This document shows, one piece after another, positions 5,898-12,499 of a DNA stretch of 14,542 nucleotides. Source of the stretch: Phascolarctobacterium_B sp045598345 (lineage in GTDB: Bacteria > Bacillota > Negativicutes > Acidaminococcales > Acidaminococcaceae). The position numbers and the translations under genes were made by a program. Below the pieces are notes generated by a model that was given only the letters and a program-made list of their open reading frames with translations, had not been told where the DNA came from and did not search any database. The stretch lies in NCBI GenBank assembly GCA_045598345.1, contig JAZLLX010000007.1:1-14542 (forward strand). Direction: 5' to 3'. Numbering within the stretch: position 1 is the stretch's first letter; every line of letters starts with the position of its first letter.

Positions 5898-6920
5898 ATG
5901 AACGCAAATTACAATTTACTTTCTTATAACTTATATCATCTTTTAAAGAATTATGCCGGCCCGCAGCATCCGTTGAAGCAGAGGGAGATTTTGGACATTC
6001 TTGAAGATATTTACCGTATGGAACCGGCACGGGGGACTTTAACCAAAACATTACATGAAATGGAAGATGCCGGTTGCCCGATATGTGGCTTGGACGGCAG
6101 AAAGGGCATTTGGCTTGCTCCGGATTTTACTGATATGGAAATAAAACTTTTAATCGGTCCGCTGGTAATGGCAAATTATCTGTCGTCTAAAAACTTGTAC
6201 AAGCTTCTAAAAAAATTAGAGATATTGGATGGGGGAGCAGAAAAATCAAAACGTCAACCGTTCAAACAAAACTGTTATTTACGTAGTCAGGGAGATATTT
6301 TTGAGACCTTAAAAATTATTCAGCAGGCCGAAGAGCAACAGGATCAGTTGCTTTTTACATATTGTGATTTGAATGAGAATAGAGAGTTTGTACCACGCAA
6401 GGATAAATTGCATCCGAATGGGCAAAGAACAGTAAGTGTGTACGGCTTTATTTGTGTCGGCAATCATTATTATATGGTAGCACATGAAGATGAAGATTAT
6501 TTACGGAATTTCCGTATTGATAAAATGACAAATTTGCTTATCACAGGGAAAAAAGCACGAGATATATCCACAATTTCAGGATATGAAAAAGTTAAAAAAT
6601 TGAATGTTGCTGAATATGTGGCAAATATGAATTATAAGATGTTCCCTGGCGATTTGATGGAGTGTGAATTTCGCTTACATCTTCCGAACCCTTATCTGGC
6701 TAACTATTATATTAACATTATGTGGGATGAATTTGGGGATAAGGCAAAGAATTTTACTTATGTTGATAAAGAAACTATAGATTTTTCAGTAAGTATTCCA
6801 AAGGAAAGTGCAAAAATATTTGTCCAACAGTATTGTGATATTGTGGAGGTTATCAAACCCGCTGAACTCAGAAATCAAGTACGGGATATTCTGAAAAACG
6901 CATTAACAAAATATAAGTGA
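5898..6920 (+). CDS. WYL-domain transcriptional regulator
   Basis: A 340-aa cytoplasmic regulator. The N-terminus (about 1-75) reads as a winged helix-turn-helix (HPLKQREILDILEDIY 24-39, RGTLTKTLHEMEDAG 45-59, then the wing GRKGIWL 67-73). The WYL sensor domain (about 136-225) carries VYGFICVGNHYYMVAH (181-196) and the basic LRNFRID (202-208), which in the family contacts nucleic acid or nucleotide ligands. The C-terminal part (about 240-340) fits the WCX extension. WYL regulators such as BrxR and CapW control anti-phage loci, often as repressors released during infection. GGGAGG (5883-5888) precedes the ATG. Two palindromes of matching design lie over this gene's promoter and the divergent one, so it probably represses itself and the minus-strand operon. 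Whether it also controls the XRE/McrB operon is unknown. Confidence 0.9.
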   Translation: MNANYNLLSYNLYHLLKNYAGPQHPLKQREILDILEDIYRMEPARGTLTKTLHEMEDAGCPICGLDGRKGIWLAPDFTDMEIKLLIGPLVMANYLSSKNLYKLLKKLEILDGGAEKSKRQPFKQNCYLRSQGDIFETLKIIQQAEEQQDQLLFTYCDLNENREFVPRKDKLHPNGQRTVSVYGFICVGNHYYMVAHEDEDYLRNFRIDKMTNLLITGKKARDISTISGYEKVKKLNVAEYVANMNYKMFPGDLMECEFRLHLPNPYLANYYINIMWDEFGDKAKNFTYVDKETIDFSVSIPKESAKIFVQQYCDIVEVIKPAELRNQVRDILKNALTKYK

Positions 6921-6980
6921 TGCGTAAGATTGTGGCTTGTGTCTAATGGGTGTTAAGGAATCAAAAGGACTATGGTGGAG

Positions 6981-7092
6981 TTCAAATTGTTTTCCGTCAA
7001 TTCAAACCATAAAACAAAGTAATTCAAGGATTAAATCATAGTAATTCAACATCAATTCAAAAATATTTCAAAAATATCTTGACATAGTTCAA
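6981..7092 (+). promoter_or_regulatory. Array of helically phased TTCAA boxes
   Basis: TTCAA occurs in one orientation at 6981, 7001, 7023, 7045, 7056, 7067 and 7088; spacings are 20, 22, 22, 11, 11 and 21 bp. All are close to whole turns of DNA. Most boxes read AATTCAA, ATTTCAA or AGTTCAA. The array covers and surrounds the -35 box of the XRE gene. An eighth copy at 7131 lies just before the ATG. It looks like a cooperative binding site for a regulator. The rest of 6921-7135 holds no gene and no clear terminator. Confidence 0.7.
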
Positions 7093-7107
7093 AAAGTGTG
7101 GTATTAT
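7079..7107 (+). promoter_or_regulatory. Promoter of the XRE/McrB operon
   Basis: TTGACA (7079-7084), a 17-bp spacer and TATTAT (7102-7107) preceded by TGG (an extended -10) make a strong consensus promoter. The -35 box sits between two TTCAA boxes of the phased array, so array binding should repress it or reshape its use. Confidence 0.8.
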
Positions 7108-7135
7108 ATTCGCAACAGGAAAGGAGGCAGTTCAA

Positions 7136-8053
7136 ATGCTTGAAAATCAAAATGTTGCGATGTTTGTAGAGAACATCCATACTTTAGCAAAACTCTACGG
7201 TATGAAAATTGGTGAGGTTGAGGATAAGGCGGGGATTAGCAGGGGGTATGTTTCCCGGCTGAAAAAAGCAGGGGAAAGTGCCAACATTCAAGATGACACG
7301 GTGAAGAAAATTGCAGATGTGTTTGGATGTAGTGCTAAAGCAATTCTGTGTCATGACTTAAAGAATATGGGGAAGGATGACCTTTATTACTTTGATTTTG
7401 TTCTTAAGTTGTATGAGGATACGCAACACGGAATAGTTGTTTGGGATGTGGATGATTTATGTCCTGAAGAAATATCTCAAGAAGAGTACAATAATCATCC
7501 CTACAAAAATTTTCATCATTATCGTGAACAGGAAAATGGGGATGGCTGTGAATGTGAATCAGAATTTTTATCTGATGGATTAGGTGGAAAAGCTTTTGTT
7601 CAGTACAATGGCTTGTGGACTTGTCAAATTGGAGAAAATGTTAAGTTGTTATTTGTTGCTGTAGACATATGGCAATCAGAGATATGGGATTCACCAGCTG
7701 CTGAACAAATACAGAATACAAATGAATATCATGCTGAATTATATTTAGAAAAAAATGGTGAATTTTTACCCCTATGTGCTTCATATAGAGATAATGAATT
7801 AGGTGATATATTGATTGACTTATGGGGTTGGCTTTTTCGTTATGGGGACACATCGATCCGTCTTACGGATGAGATAAGAGAAGTTATTGATGAATTTATG
7901 GGGAAAAAACATAATGTGAGTGAAGAACAATCGGTTGAGAAAGTAGGTATTACAGATAAAAAGAATATTTCTTTACAAGGAGAAGCGGCGAAGAAAGCAC
8001 TGGAAACAATGTTGAAGTTTAATAGCCGTTCTAAAAAAGTGGTAGATATGTAG
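7136..8053 (+). CDS. XRE-family regulator with C-terminal sensor-like domain
   Basis: A 305-aa protein. The N-terminal helix-turn-helix of the XRE/Cro type spans about residues 10-72: KIGEVEDKAGISRGYVSRLKK (24-44) and TVKKIADVFGCSAKAIL (55-71). A central region (about 80-225) begins YYFDFVLKLYEDTQHGIVVW and looks like the sensor-type domain seen behind some XRE helices (phe-rich helix, T-x-x-G-x-x-x-W, beta strands). It ends with LGDILIDLWGWLF. The last 60 residues are polar and probably flexible. The AAAGGAGG site lies eight bases before the ATG. This is the first gene of a plus-strand operon reaching at least to 11289. It probably regulates that operon through the TTCAA boxes upstream; the ligand or signal is unknown. 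Confidence 0.85.
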   Translation: MLENQNVAMFVENIHTLAKLYGMKIGEVEDKAGISRGYVSRLKKAGESANIQDDTVKKIADVFGCSAKAILCHDLKNMGKDDLYYFDFVLKLYEDTQHGIVVWDVDDLCPEEISQEEYNNHPYKNFHHYREQENGDGCECESEFLSDGLGGKAFVQYNGLWTCQIGENVKLLFVAVDIWQSEIWDSPAAEQIQNTNEYHAELYLEKNGEFLPLCASYRDNELGDILIDLWGWLFRYGDTSIRLTDEIREVIDEFMGKKHNVSEEQSVEKVGITDKKNISLQGEAAKKALETMLKFNSRSKKVVDM

Positions 8054-8098
8054 ATTTTGTCTAAAATAAGCTTAAAAAGTTATGATGGAGGAAGAATA

Positions 8099-8509
8099 AT
8101 GGTTATTGTTAATGAAGCAAAGTACCAATATGGTAAAGAAACCGGCTCATTCACTGTAATGAAAAATATGATATTAACGGGAAACAAAGAAAAAGATAAG
8201 GCAATTAAAATAGGATTAATATTGTTTTGGATTCCATTTATTGCGTTGTTTATGATTATTAGTACGTTGGCCGGTAAATTAGTTTTTGCACCTTTAGAAT
8301 TTGGCATAGTTATTTTTATTTTTTTGGTTTTGGGTTCTAAGATTTTACCGCCATTTATAGATAAGTTCTATAACTATATTGATCAAAGCGTTCAAGGTGA
8401 TTTGATAGTTTATAAGAAAAAAATGTTGAGGGATATGTTGTTAAACAAAACTATTACAGTTGATATTTATAATAAGTTGGTGTGGGAGGTAGAAAATGGC
8501 AAGTGTTGA
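8099..8509 (+). CDS. Two-TM protein with SHOCT-like tail
   Basis: A 136-aa protein; the ATG at 8099 is preceded by GGAGG (8087-8091) seven bases away, while a TTG at 8057 has no such site. Two membrane helices are visible, GLILFWIPFIALFMIISTL (about residues 40-58) and FGIVIFIFLVLGSKIL (about 68-83). The cytoplasmic tail ends KKKMLRDMLLNKTITVDIYN, the L-x-x-L-L/ x-x-x-I-T-x-x-x-Y pattern of SHOCT-type hairpins. It lies between the XRE gene and the McrB gene in the same operon and overlaps the next small gene by 14 nt. It resembles in plan the 56-aa minus-strand gene at 5175-5345. It could tether the nuclease system to the membrane or act as an effector; there is no direct evidence for either. 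Confidence 0.75.
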   Translation: MVIVNEAKYQYGKETGSFTVMKNMILTGNKEKDKAIKIGLILFWIPFIALFMIISTLAGKLVFAPLEFGIVIFIFLVLGSKILPPFIDKFYNYIDQSVQGDLIVYKKKMLRDMLLNKTITVDIYNKLVWEVENGKC

Positions 8510-8711
8510 TAAGGATTTAATTAGGACATTAGACCATTGGAAAAAAATGGGCGGAGTTTATCGTGACTTAGATTTGGTGAGAATTCCAATTGCAGATTTA
8601 GCAAGGGATATTAGAAAAATACAAGATGAAAGAGTGCGGCAGATATACGCAAGGGAAACAGAGAGATTGTTAAACAGGGTTGTGGAAGAATTGCAGAAAC
8701 AAAATAGCTAA
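8496..8711 (+). CDS. 71-aa operon protein, paralogue-like to 4949-5191
   Basis: A small, highly charged, soluble protein with no membrane segment. The N-terminus MASVDKDLIRTLDHW shares seven identical ungapped positions with the 80-aa product at 4949-5191. The remainder is a predicted amphipathic helix (IADLARDIRKIQDERVRQIY, then AREETER-like heptads) suited to coiled-coil contact. GGGAGG (8484-8489) lies upstream of its ATG, inside the preceding gene, and the reading frames overlap by 14 nt, indicating coupled translation. The McrB gene starts 66 bp downstream. I do not recognise a family. Confidence 0.7.
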   Translation: MASVDKDLIRTLDHWKKMGGVYRDLDLVRIPIADLARDIRKIQDERVRQIYARETERLLNRVVEELQKQNS

Positions 8712-8777
8712 AGTTAAAATAATTATTCTAAATATAAAGTGTTATCTAACTTAAATACTAATGAGGAGGTATATTCT

Positions 8778-10064
8778 ATGAATGGAAATACAAGAAGAAT
8801 TGCGGGAAACATACTTTTTTATGGTGTTCCTGGGAGTGGTAAAAGTTATAAAATAAAAATGGAATATTGTAACGATGAAAACTTTATGGAAAGGGTAGTT
8901 TTTCATCCAGATTATACATATTCAGATTTTGTTGGACAAATCTTACCGCAAAATAATGAAGGGCATATTTCGTATTCTTTTACGGCAGGTCCTTTTACAA
9001 AAATTTTAAAGAAGGCATATAGGGATACGGAAAACAATTATTTCCTTGTTGTTGAAGAATTAAATAGAGGAAATGCCCCCGCTATTTTTGGAGATGTTTT
9101 TCAGTTGCTTGATAGGAATGAAAATGGCGAAAGTGAATATGGTATAAATAATTCTGATATTGCAGAATTTGTGTATGGTGATAAGGATGAGATGGTTAAA
9201 ATTCCAAGTAATCTTTTTATACTTGCAACAATGAACACTGCTGATCAAAATGTATTTACTCTTGACACAGCATTCAAACGCAGATGGCGAATGTGTTGTG
9301 TATGTAATGACGTATCAAGGTGTAATTATGTTCATACTTCAATTTGTAATACAGAAATTACTTGGAAATCTTTTCTGAAGACGATTAATCAGGTGATAGT
9401 TGAAACAGCAGAAAATAATATTGGTGTGGAAGACAAACGGCTTGGTGTATTTTTTGTTAGTAAAGAAGAATTGCAAAGCACGGAATTGTTCGGCGAAAAA
9501 GTTTTAATGTACCTTTGGACAGATGTATTTAAATTTAATCATGAGGAAATTTTTAAGGAAGAATATAAAACTTTGGAAGATTTACTTAATGGGTTTCAAA
9601 ATCTTAAATTTGGGATTTTTAATGAAGATATAGAATTTGAAAAGGATTATTCTGCTATCTATAATAATGGCGAACTTGTATCTGAAATTAATGATGATAA
9701 GGTAATTTCTGAAGAACAGTATTTTGAACAAAGAAATATTAGTCAACAGAATAGAAAGGTTTATTATGAAATAAAAAACAGATTGGCAATACAAGGATAT
9801 AGGTGTGAATATAATCATACAAAATATTCGTATATCGGAGTAAAAATTCCTAATTCACGTATGATAGCGGAGATTTGGTTTAGAAAAAATGATATTGATA
9901 TAAGATTAAAACAAACGCAGAAAGTTAAAGATAATCTTGGCTATTTTCTGGGAATTAGTAACCGACATTCACAAAAATTTGATTATCAAATTTTTGTGAA
10001 TGAAGAAACTGATATTGATGCAGTTGTGAACGCAATAGTTGGTTCTTATGAACACTTTAAATAG
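8778..10064 (+). CDS. McrB-type AAA+ NTPase (LlaJI R1-like)
   Basis: A 428-aa motor subunit of an McrBC/LlaJI-type restriction complex; the family uses GTP to drive DNA translocation and activate a partner nuclease. The ATG at 8778 has GAGGAGGT seven bases upstream; an in-frame GTG at 8739 does not. Walker A is GVPGSGKS (16-23). Walker B and the McrB-specific stretch is FLVVEELNRGNAPAIFGD (89-106). The signature is MNTADQNVF (152-160), with KRRWR (167-171) as likely arginine fingers. Only 15 residues precede Walker A, so the N-terminal DNA- or modified-base-recognition domain of McrB and LlaJI R1 is absent. The C-terminal ~100 residues (IKNRLAIQGY to VNAIVGSYEHF) resemble a DUF5655-type domain, a tentative call. 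The last 17 nt overlap the nuclease gene. A 37-nt perfect hairpin sequence lies at 9966-10002. Confidence 0.88.
   Translation: MNGNTRRIAGNILFYGVPGSGKSYKIKMEYCNDENFMERVVFHPDYTYSDFVGQILPQNNEGHISYSFTAGPFTKILKKAYRDTENNYFLVVEELNRGNAPAIFGDVFQLLDRNENGESEYGINNSDIAEFVYGDKDEMVKIPSNLFILATMNTADQNVFTLDTAFKRRWRMCCVCNDVSRCNYVHTSICNTEITWKSFLKTINQVIVETAENNIGVEDKRLGVFFVSKEELQSTELFGEKVLMYLWTDVFKFNHEEIFKEEYKTLEDLLNGFQNLKFGIFNEDIEFEKDYSAIYNNGELVSEINDDKVISEEQYFEQRNISQQNRKVYYEIKNRLAIQGYRCEYNHTKYSYIGVKIPNSRMIAEIWFRKNDIDIRLKQTQKVKDNLGYFLGISNRHSQKFDYQIFVNEETDIDAVVNAIVGSYEHFK
9966..10002. repeat. Perfect 17-bp inverted repeat inside the McrB-like gene
   Basis: CATTCACAAAAATTTGA (9966-9982) and TCAAATTTTTGTGAATG (9986-10002) are fully complementary around a TTA loop. 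It encodes residues near the protein's C-terminus (about RHSQKFDYQIFVNEE). In mRNA it would form a stable hairpin about 45 nt before the start of the nuclease gene. Confidence 0.85.
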
Positions 10065-11289
10065 AATGATGAATGATAATTATTTTGTCACAAGTAATGA
10101 AATAGAAAATGCTTTTGTGGGAATTAAATTTGTTAATGATATGCCTATGGTTATATTTCCACAGGGGTTTAATATTGCAGATGACGAAAAAGAACAAAGA
10201 AAAGATGTATTTAAATTATTAAATGTTCTAAAAAAATTTGCCGAAAAGAGAAAAGGCGATAAAGCAATAACATCGGCTGAAAAATTATTTGAATTACCAG
10301 TACTTTCATATCAATATGTCATTCAAGATTTCTTGGCTCATGGATATTATGTTGAAAAAGAAAGGGTTTATAAACAGGTAGTTAAAGGAAAGATTAATTG
10401 GAAACGTACTATTCAAAAAGAAAAACCGCAGGTAGATAATGATAATATTGTATATCTCAATTTTCAAGTTAGGCAAAACAAGATAAATGACAATAATTTG
10501 CTAACTCAAATACATAAGTATTGCGTGTATTTATGTTTTCAAAAGTTTGGATGGTTATATTTGTCTTCTGCATACTTGCCTCAAAAACCATTATTTAAGT
10601 TAAGTAATAATTTATGTATAAATATCTTAAAAAGTGCGATAAATAGTACTTTTAATGATGCGAAGAAAAAACTTTTTCAAAGTATGATAAATATATTGCT
10701 TTTTGAAAAAGAAAATGGAGGTACAAATGATTTTGCTGTTGGAGTTGAAAAATTTGAATATGTATGGGAACGTTTGATAGATTATGTTTATGGAGAAAAC
10801 ATTAAAGACAAATATTTACCACATGCCAGATGGACTATTTTGAATAATGGAATTTGTGAATCTTGTAGTGCGTTAGAACCTGATACGATTATGAAACATA
10901 ATAACAAATACTATGTTTTGGATGCAAAATATTACAAATATGGTATAACGAATAATATTCAGCATCTTCCGCAAACATCATCAATACAGAAGCAGATTAC
11001 TTATGGTAAACATATTTTAGAAAATGAACCAATTTCAAAAAATGATGTGTATAATGCTTTTCTTTTGCCCTATAATGGCGGGGATAGTGAAAACTATAAA
11101 GCCATTGGAATAGGAACTGTTGATTGGGAACAATATAATTCTGAAACGCCTAATTGTGCGTATGTATTAGGTGTTTTGGTTGATACAAAAACTTTGATAA
11201 CTTCATACAAAAAACATAATCAAAGAGAAATTGAGAAGTTGGCAAAGTTAATAGATAGTTCGGTGTTGGCTTTTAGGGACAGTGTTTAA
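10048..11289 (+). CDS. LlaJI-family restriction endonuclease (McrC-like partner)
   Basis: A 413-aa nuclease subunit. The family match is to the LlaJI restriction endonuclease group, partner of an McrB-like motor, with the N-terminal region starting near residue 12 (YFVTSNEIENAFVGIKF) and a helical middle part. The C-terminal PD-(D/E)XK nuclease core is visible: E277-P-D279, then YYVLDAKYYKYG with D292-A-K294, and downstream QKQITYGKHIL, a typical conserved Gln-Tyr helix. The start is uncertain: the ATG at 10048 (overlapping the McrB-like gene by 17 nt) and those at 10066/10069 are all without a strong ribosome binding site, suggesting coupled translation. LlaJI itself comes with two cytosine methyltransferases; none is encoded here. 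The gene is strongly AT-rich, a sign of transfer. Confidence 0.85.
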   Translation: MNTLNRMMNDNYFVTSNEIENAFVGIKFVNDMPMVIFPQGFNIADDEKEQRKDVFKLLNVLKKFAEKRKGDKAITSAEKLFELPVLSYQYVIQDFLAHGYYVEKERVYKQVVKGKINWKRTIQKEKPQVDNDNIVYLNFQVRQNKINDNNLLTQIHKYCVYLCFQKFGWLYLSSAYLPQKPLFKLSNNLCINILKSAINSTFNDAKKKLFQSMINILLFEKENGGTNDFAVGVEKFEYVWERLIDYVYGENIKDKYLPHARWTILNNGICESCSALEPDTIMKHNNKYYVLDAKYYKYGITNNIQHLPQTSSIQKQITYGKHILENEPISKNDVYNAFLLPYNGGDSENYKAIGIGTVDWEQYNSETPNCAYVLGVLVDTKTLITSYKKHNQREIEKLAKLIDSSVLAFRDSV

Positions 11290-11297
11290 CTTTGGAA

Positions 11298-11319
11298 TAT
11301 GATATATTGATATATCATA
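11298..11319. promoter_or_regulatory. AT-rich palindrome after the nuclease gene
   Basis: TATGATATAT and ATATATCATA are 10-bp inverted arms around TG. It lies nine bases after the nuclease stop and 42 bp before the next start. It may be a protein-binding site or, with the adjacent TTTGAAATTTTTTAATTTT, part of a weak terminator or promoter region. Confidence 0.45.
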
Positions 11320-11360
11320 AAAGAAATTTTGAAATTTTTTAATTTTAAGGAGGTAGTATT

Positions 11361-11609
11361 ATGGCTTTACCGGGAAAGCGTGGCCGTTATGACGGCAAAA
11401 GGGGTTTCAACAATTTGGAGGGCGACCATATTGATTTTGAAAGAGGGGAACGTTTCAGAAAAGGGGATGTGGTTAACGGTTATGACTGGTATGATGAATG
11501 CGTCAAACGTTTTGAAGTCCGTGATTCCTACATCAAGAATGGCAAGCGGTGTATTGAGGTTTATGACGATTCCATGTGTGAAGTGAAAGAAGTGGAATTG
11601 GATGACTGA
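11361..11609 (+). CDS. 82-aa hypothetical protein
   Basis: AAGGAGG (11348-11354) precedes the ATG at a good distance, so this frame rather than the overlapping one at 11329 is the gene. The product is very polar: a Gly/Arg/Lys-rich start (MALPGKRGRYDGKRG), then an acidic C-terminal half (YDDSMCEVKEVELDD). A VNGYDWYDECVKRFEVRDSYIKNG stretch suggests a small beta-rich fold. No family is recognised and no membrane segment is seen. It follows the nuclease gene by 71 bp with a palindrome between, so it may be separately expressed. Its base composition is less AT-rich than that of the preceding genes. Confidence 0.6.
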   Translation: MALPGKRGRYDGKRGFNNLEGDHIDFERGERFRKGDVVNGYDWYDECVKRFEVRDSYIKNGKRCIEVYDDSMCEVKEVELDD

Positions 11610-11626
11610 ATAATCCGTCCCGTTTT

Positions 11627-11854
11627 TTGCAAATGATTGGTGAATATGGCACATTGGAAACCTGTCACCGTTTAATTGCAAAGCAGGATAATATATTGTC
11701 AGAGGGACTGGTCAGGTTGCAAATGGTGGGAAAATTGGAATGGTCAATGGAATATATTGTTTTGAAAGAACAATACAGGGAATTATTTACAGACGAGGAG
11801 CGTGCTGTTTGCAGAAAAAGATTAGTTGATTTGGATTTTAAGTTTAATGACTGA
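11627..11854 (+). CDS. Small protein of an uncharacterised family
   Basis: About 75 aa. The C-terminal pattern GLVRLQMVGKLEWSMEYIVL, then YRELFTDEER, is one I recall from a widespread small uncharacterised protein in Firmicutes (L-W-x-x-G-R-L-D-L-S-x-E-x-L-V-L ... LFTEEE). This is memory, not a search. The start is unclear: the TTG at 11627 and ATG at 11633 lack a ribosome binding site, and the frame stays open upstream to a CTG at 11606 that overlaps the previous stop (CTGA), reading NNPSRFLQMIGEYG, which looks like genuine protein. A CTG start coupled to termination of the upstream gene is therefore possible. The long hairpin at 11944-11993 follows. Confidence 0.6.
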   Translation: MQMIGEYGTLETCHRLIAKQDNILSEGLVRLQMVGKLEWSMEYIVLKEQYRELFTDEERAVCRKRLVDLDFKFND

Positions 11855-11943
11855 TGTTTTATTGTGTTTGTAAATCTTTTTAGAACTTGTTGCTGATTTC
11901 TGCTTTTAATTTTGGTCTTGACTTAGCCAAAATGCCGAAGCGG

Positions 11944-11993
11944 GAAAATCACCCGATTTTCTTCAAATTTTAGGAGAAAATCGGGTGATTTTC
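11944..11993. terminator. Long hairpin closing the accessory locus
   Basis: Perfect 19-bp arms (11944-11962 and 11975-11993), inner core ATCACCCGAT with ATCGGGTGAT and a 12-nt loop. The arms end in ATTTTCT on either strand, so it could terminate transcription in both directions, although there is no long T-run beyond it. It stands about 90 bp after the last gene of the operon. Confidence 0.65.
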
Positions 11994-12010
11994 TATGTTG
12001 GGGCTTAGAG

Positions 12011-12076
12011 AATGAGTAATGAGTAATTAGTAATTAGTAATGAGTAATTGTGGTGGGATGTTCCGGGGATTGTAGC
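12011..12076 (+). repeat. Heptad array (AATTAGT type) plus GTTCC module
   Basis: Five units AATGAGT, AATGAGT, AATTAGT, AATTAGT, AATGAGT (12011-12045) lead into ATTGTGGTGGGAT and GTTCCGGGGATTGTAG (12060-12075). The module is diverged but keeps the six-base gap between TGG and GTTCC. Confidence 0.75.
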
Positions 12077-12168
12077 AGAAGGTTGGCAGGGTTCGTAGGG
12101 GGACGGGTTCTTGCCGTAGGCAAGGTTCCGCACCCGGGCAAAGCGTGGCTTTGCACAATGTTGGCAAG

Positions 12169-12254
12169 CAGTGACAAAGTTTTCTGCGTAATCCGCACCC
12201 CCAGTCGCCCGCCTAAAAAACTTAACGGCGCCAGCCCCCGCAAAGGCGGGGGCT
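12169..12254 (+). repeat. Composite GC-rich repeat, second copy
   Basis: The block at 12169-12209 is the same as 1819-1859. After about 23 bp of unlike sequence comes the hairpin AGCCCCCGC (12233-12241) and GCGGGGGCT (12246-12254), identical to that at 1882-1903. No gene is credible in 11855-12567; the open frame across 12050-12346 is a translation of these repeats. Confidence 0.75.
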
Positions 12255-12260
12255 ATTTAC

Positions 12261-12374
12261 GTTCCTGTAATTTATTGTATAATCAAAGGAACATTTTACA
12301 TTCATTTCACTTTTTTATTCTAATCATAGGAACATATTACCATTAATTTCTAACTTCTAACTTACAACTTCTAA
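12261..12374 (-). repeat. Inverted copies of the GTTCC module and heptad array
   Basis: A plus-strand GTTCCTGTAAT remnant lies at 12261. On the minus strand, the array AGAAGTT-like (plus-strand units TTTCTAA, CTTCTAA, CTTACAA, CTTCTAA at 12347-12374) is followed by ATGGTAATAT and GTTCCTATGATTAG, with a second module ATGTTCCTTTGATTATA near 12293-12277. This shows the element inserts in both orientations while keeping its internal order. Confidence 0.7.
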
Positions 12375-12409
12375 CTAAAACGTATCTGCCTAATTGCTCA
12401 CCCCACCAC

Positions 12410-12470
12410 CCCCAACACGCTCCCATAGGCGGTCCCCCGCCCCTTTATGGGCGGACGAGGGTTCACATTA
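12410..12470 (-). repeat. Inverted GGGGGACCG hairpin repeat
   Basis: Arms CCGCCC (12437-12442) and GGGCGG (12449-12454). Read on the minus strand, the hairpin runs into GGGGGACCGCC and GGGGGTGGTGGGG, matching the plus-strand repeats near 1773 and 4400. Confidence 0.55.
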
Positions 12471-12499
12471 TGGACGGAAAAGATGTTCAAAATTGCAAC

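Noticed and set aside
6502..6516. Palindrome TACGGAA-T-TTCCGTA in the WYL gene
   Set aside because: The 7-bp arms follow largely from the conserved LRNFRI residues (Arg-Asn-Phe-Arg codons tend to be self-complementary), so it needs no further explanation.
6921..7135. TTCAA array as a plasmid-type iteron origin
   Set aside because: No replication initiator gene is nearby, the boxes are only 5-7 bp long, and they centre on a strong promoter, so regulation is the simpler reading.
10672..10711. Inverted repeat CTTTTTCAAA / TTTGAAAAAG in the nuclease gene
   Set aside because: 10-bp AT-rich arms with a 20-nt loop are expected by chance in DNA this AT-rich.
11329..11586. 85-codon open frame overlapping the 82-aa gene
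   Set aside because: It has no ribosome binding site, while the frame starting at 11361 has a consensus AAGGAGG and more protein-like composition.
12050..12346. 98-codon plus-strand open frame and 69-codon minus-strand frame
   Set aside because: Both lie entirely in composite repeat DNA shared with other spacers.
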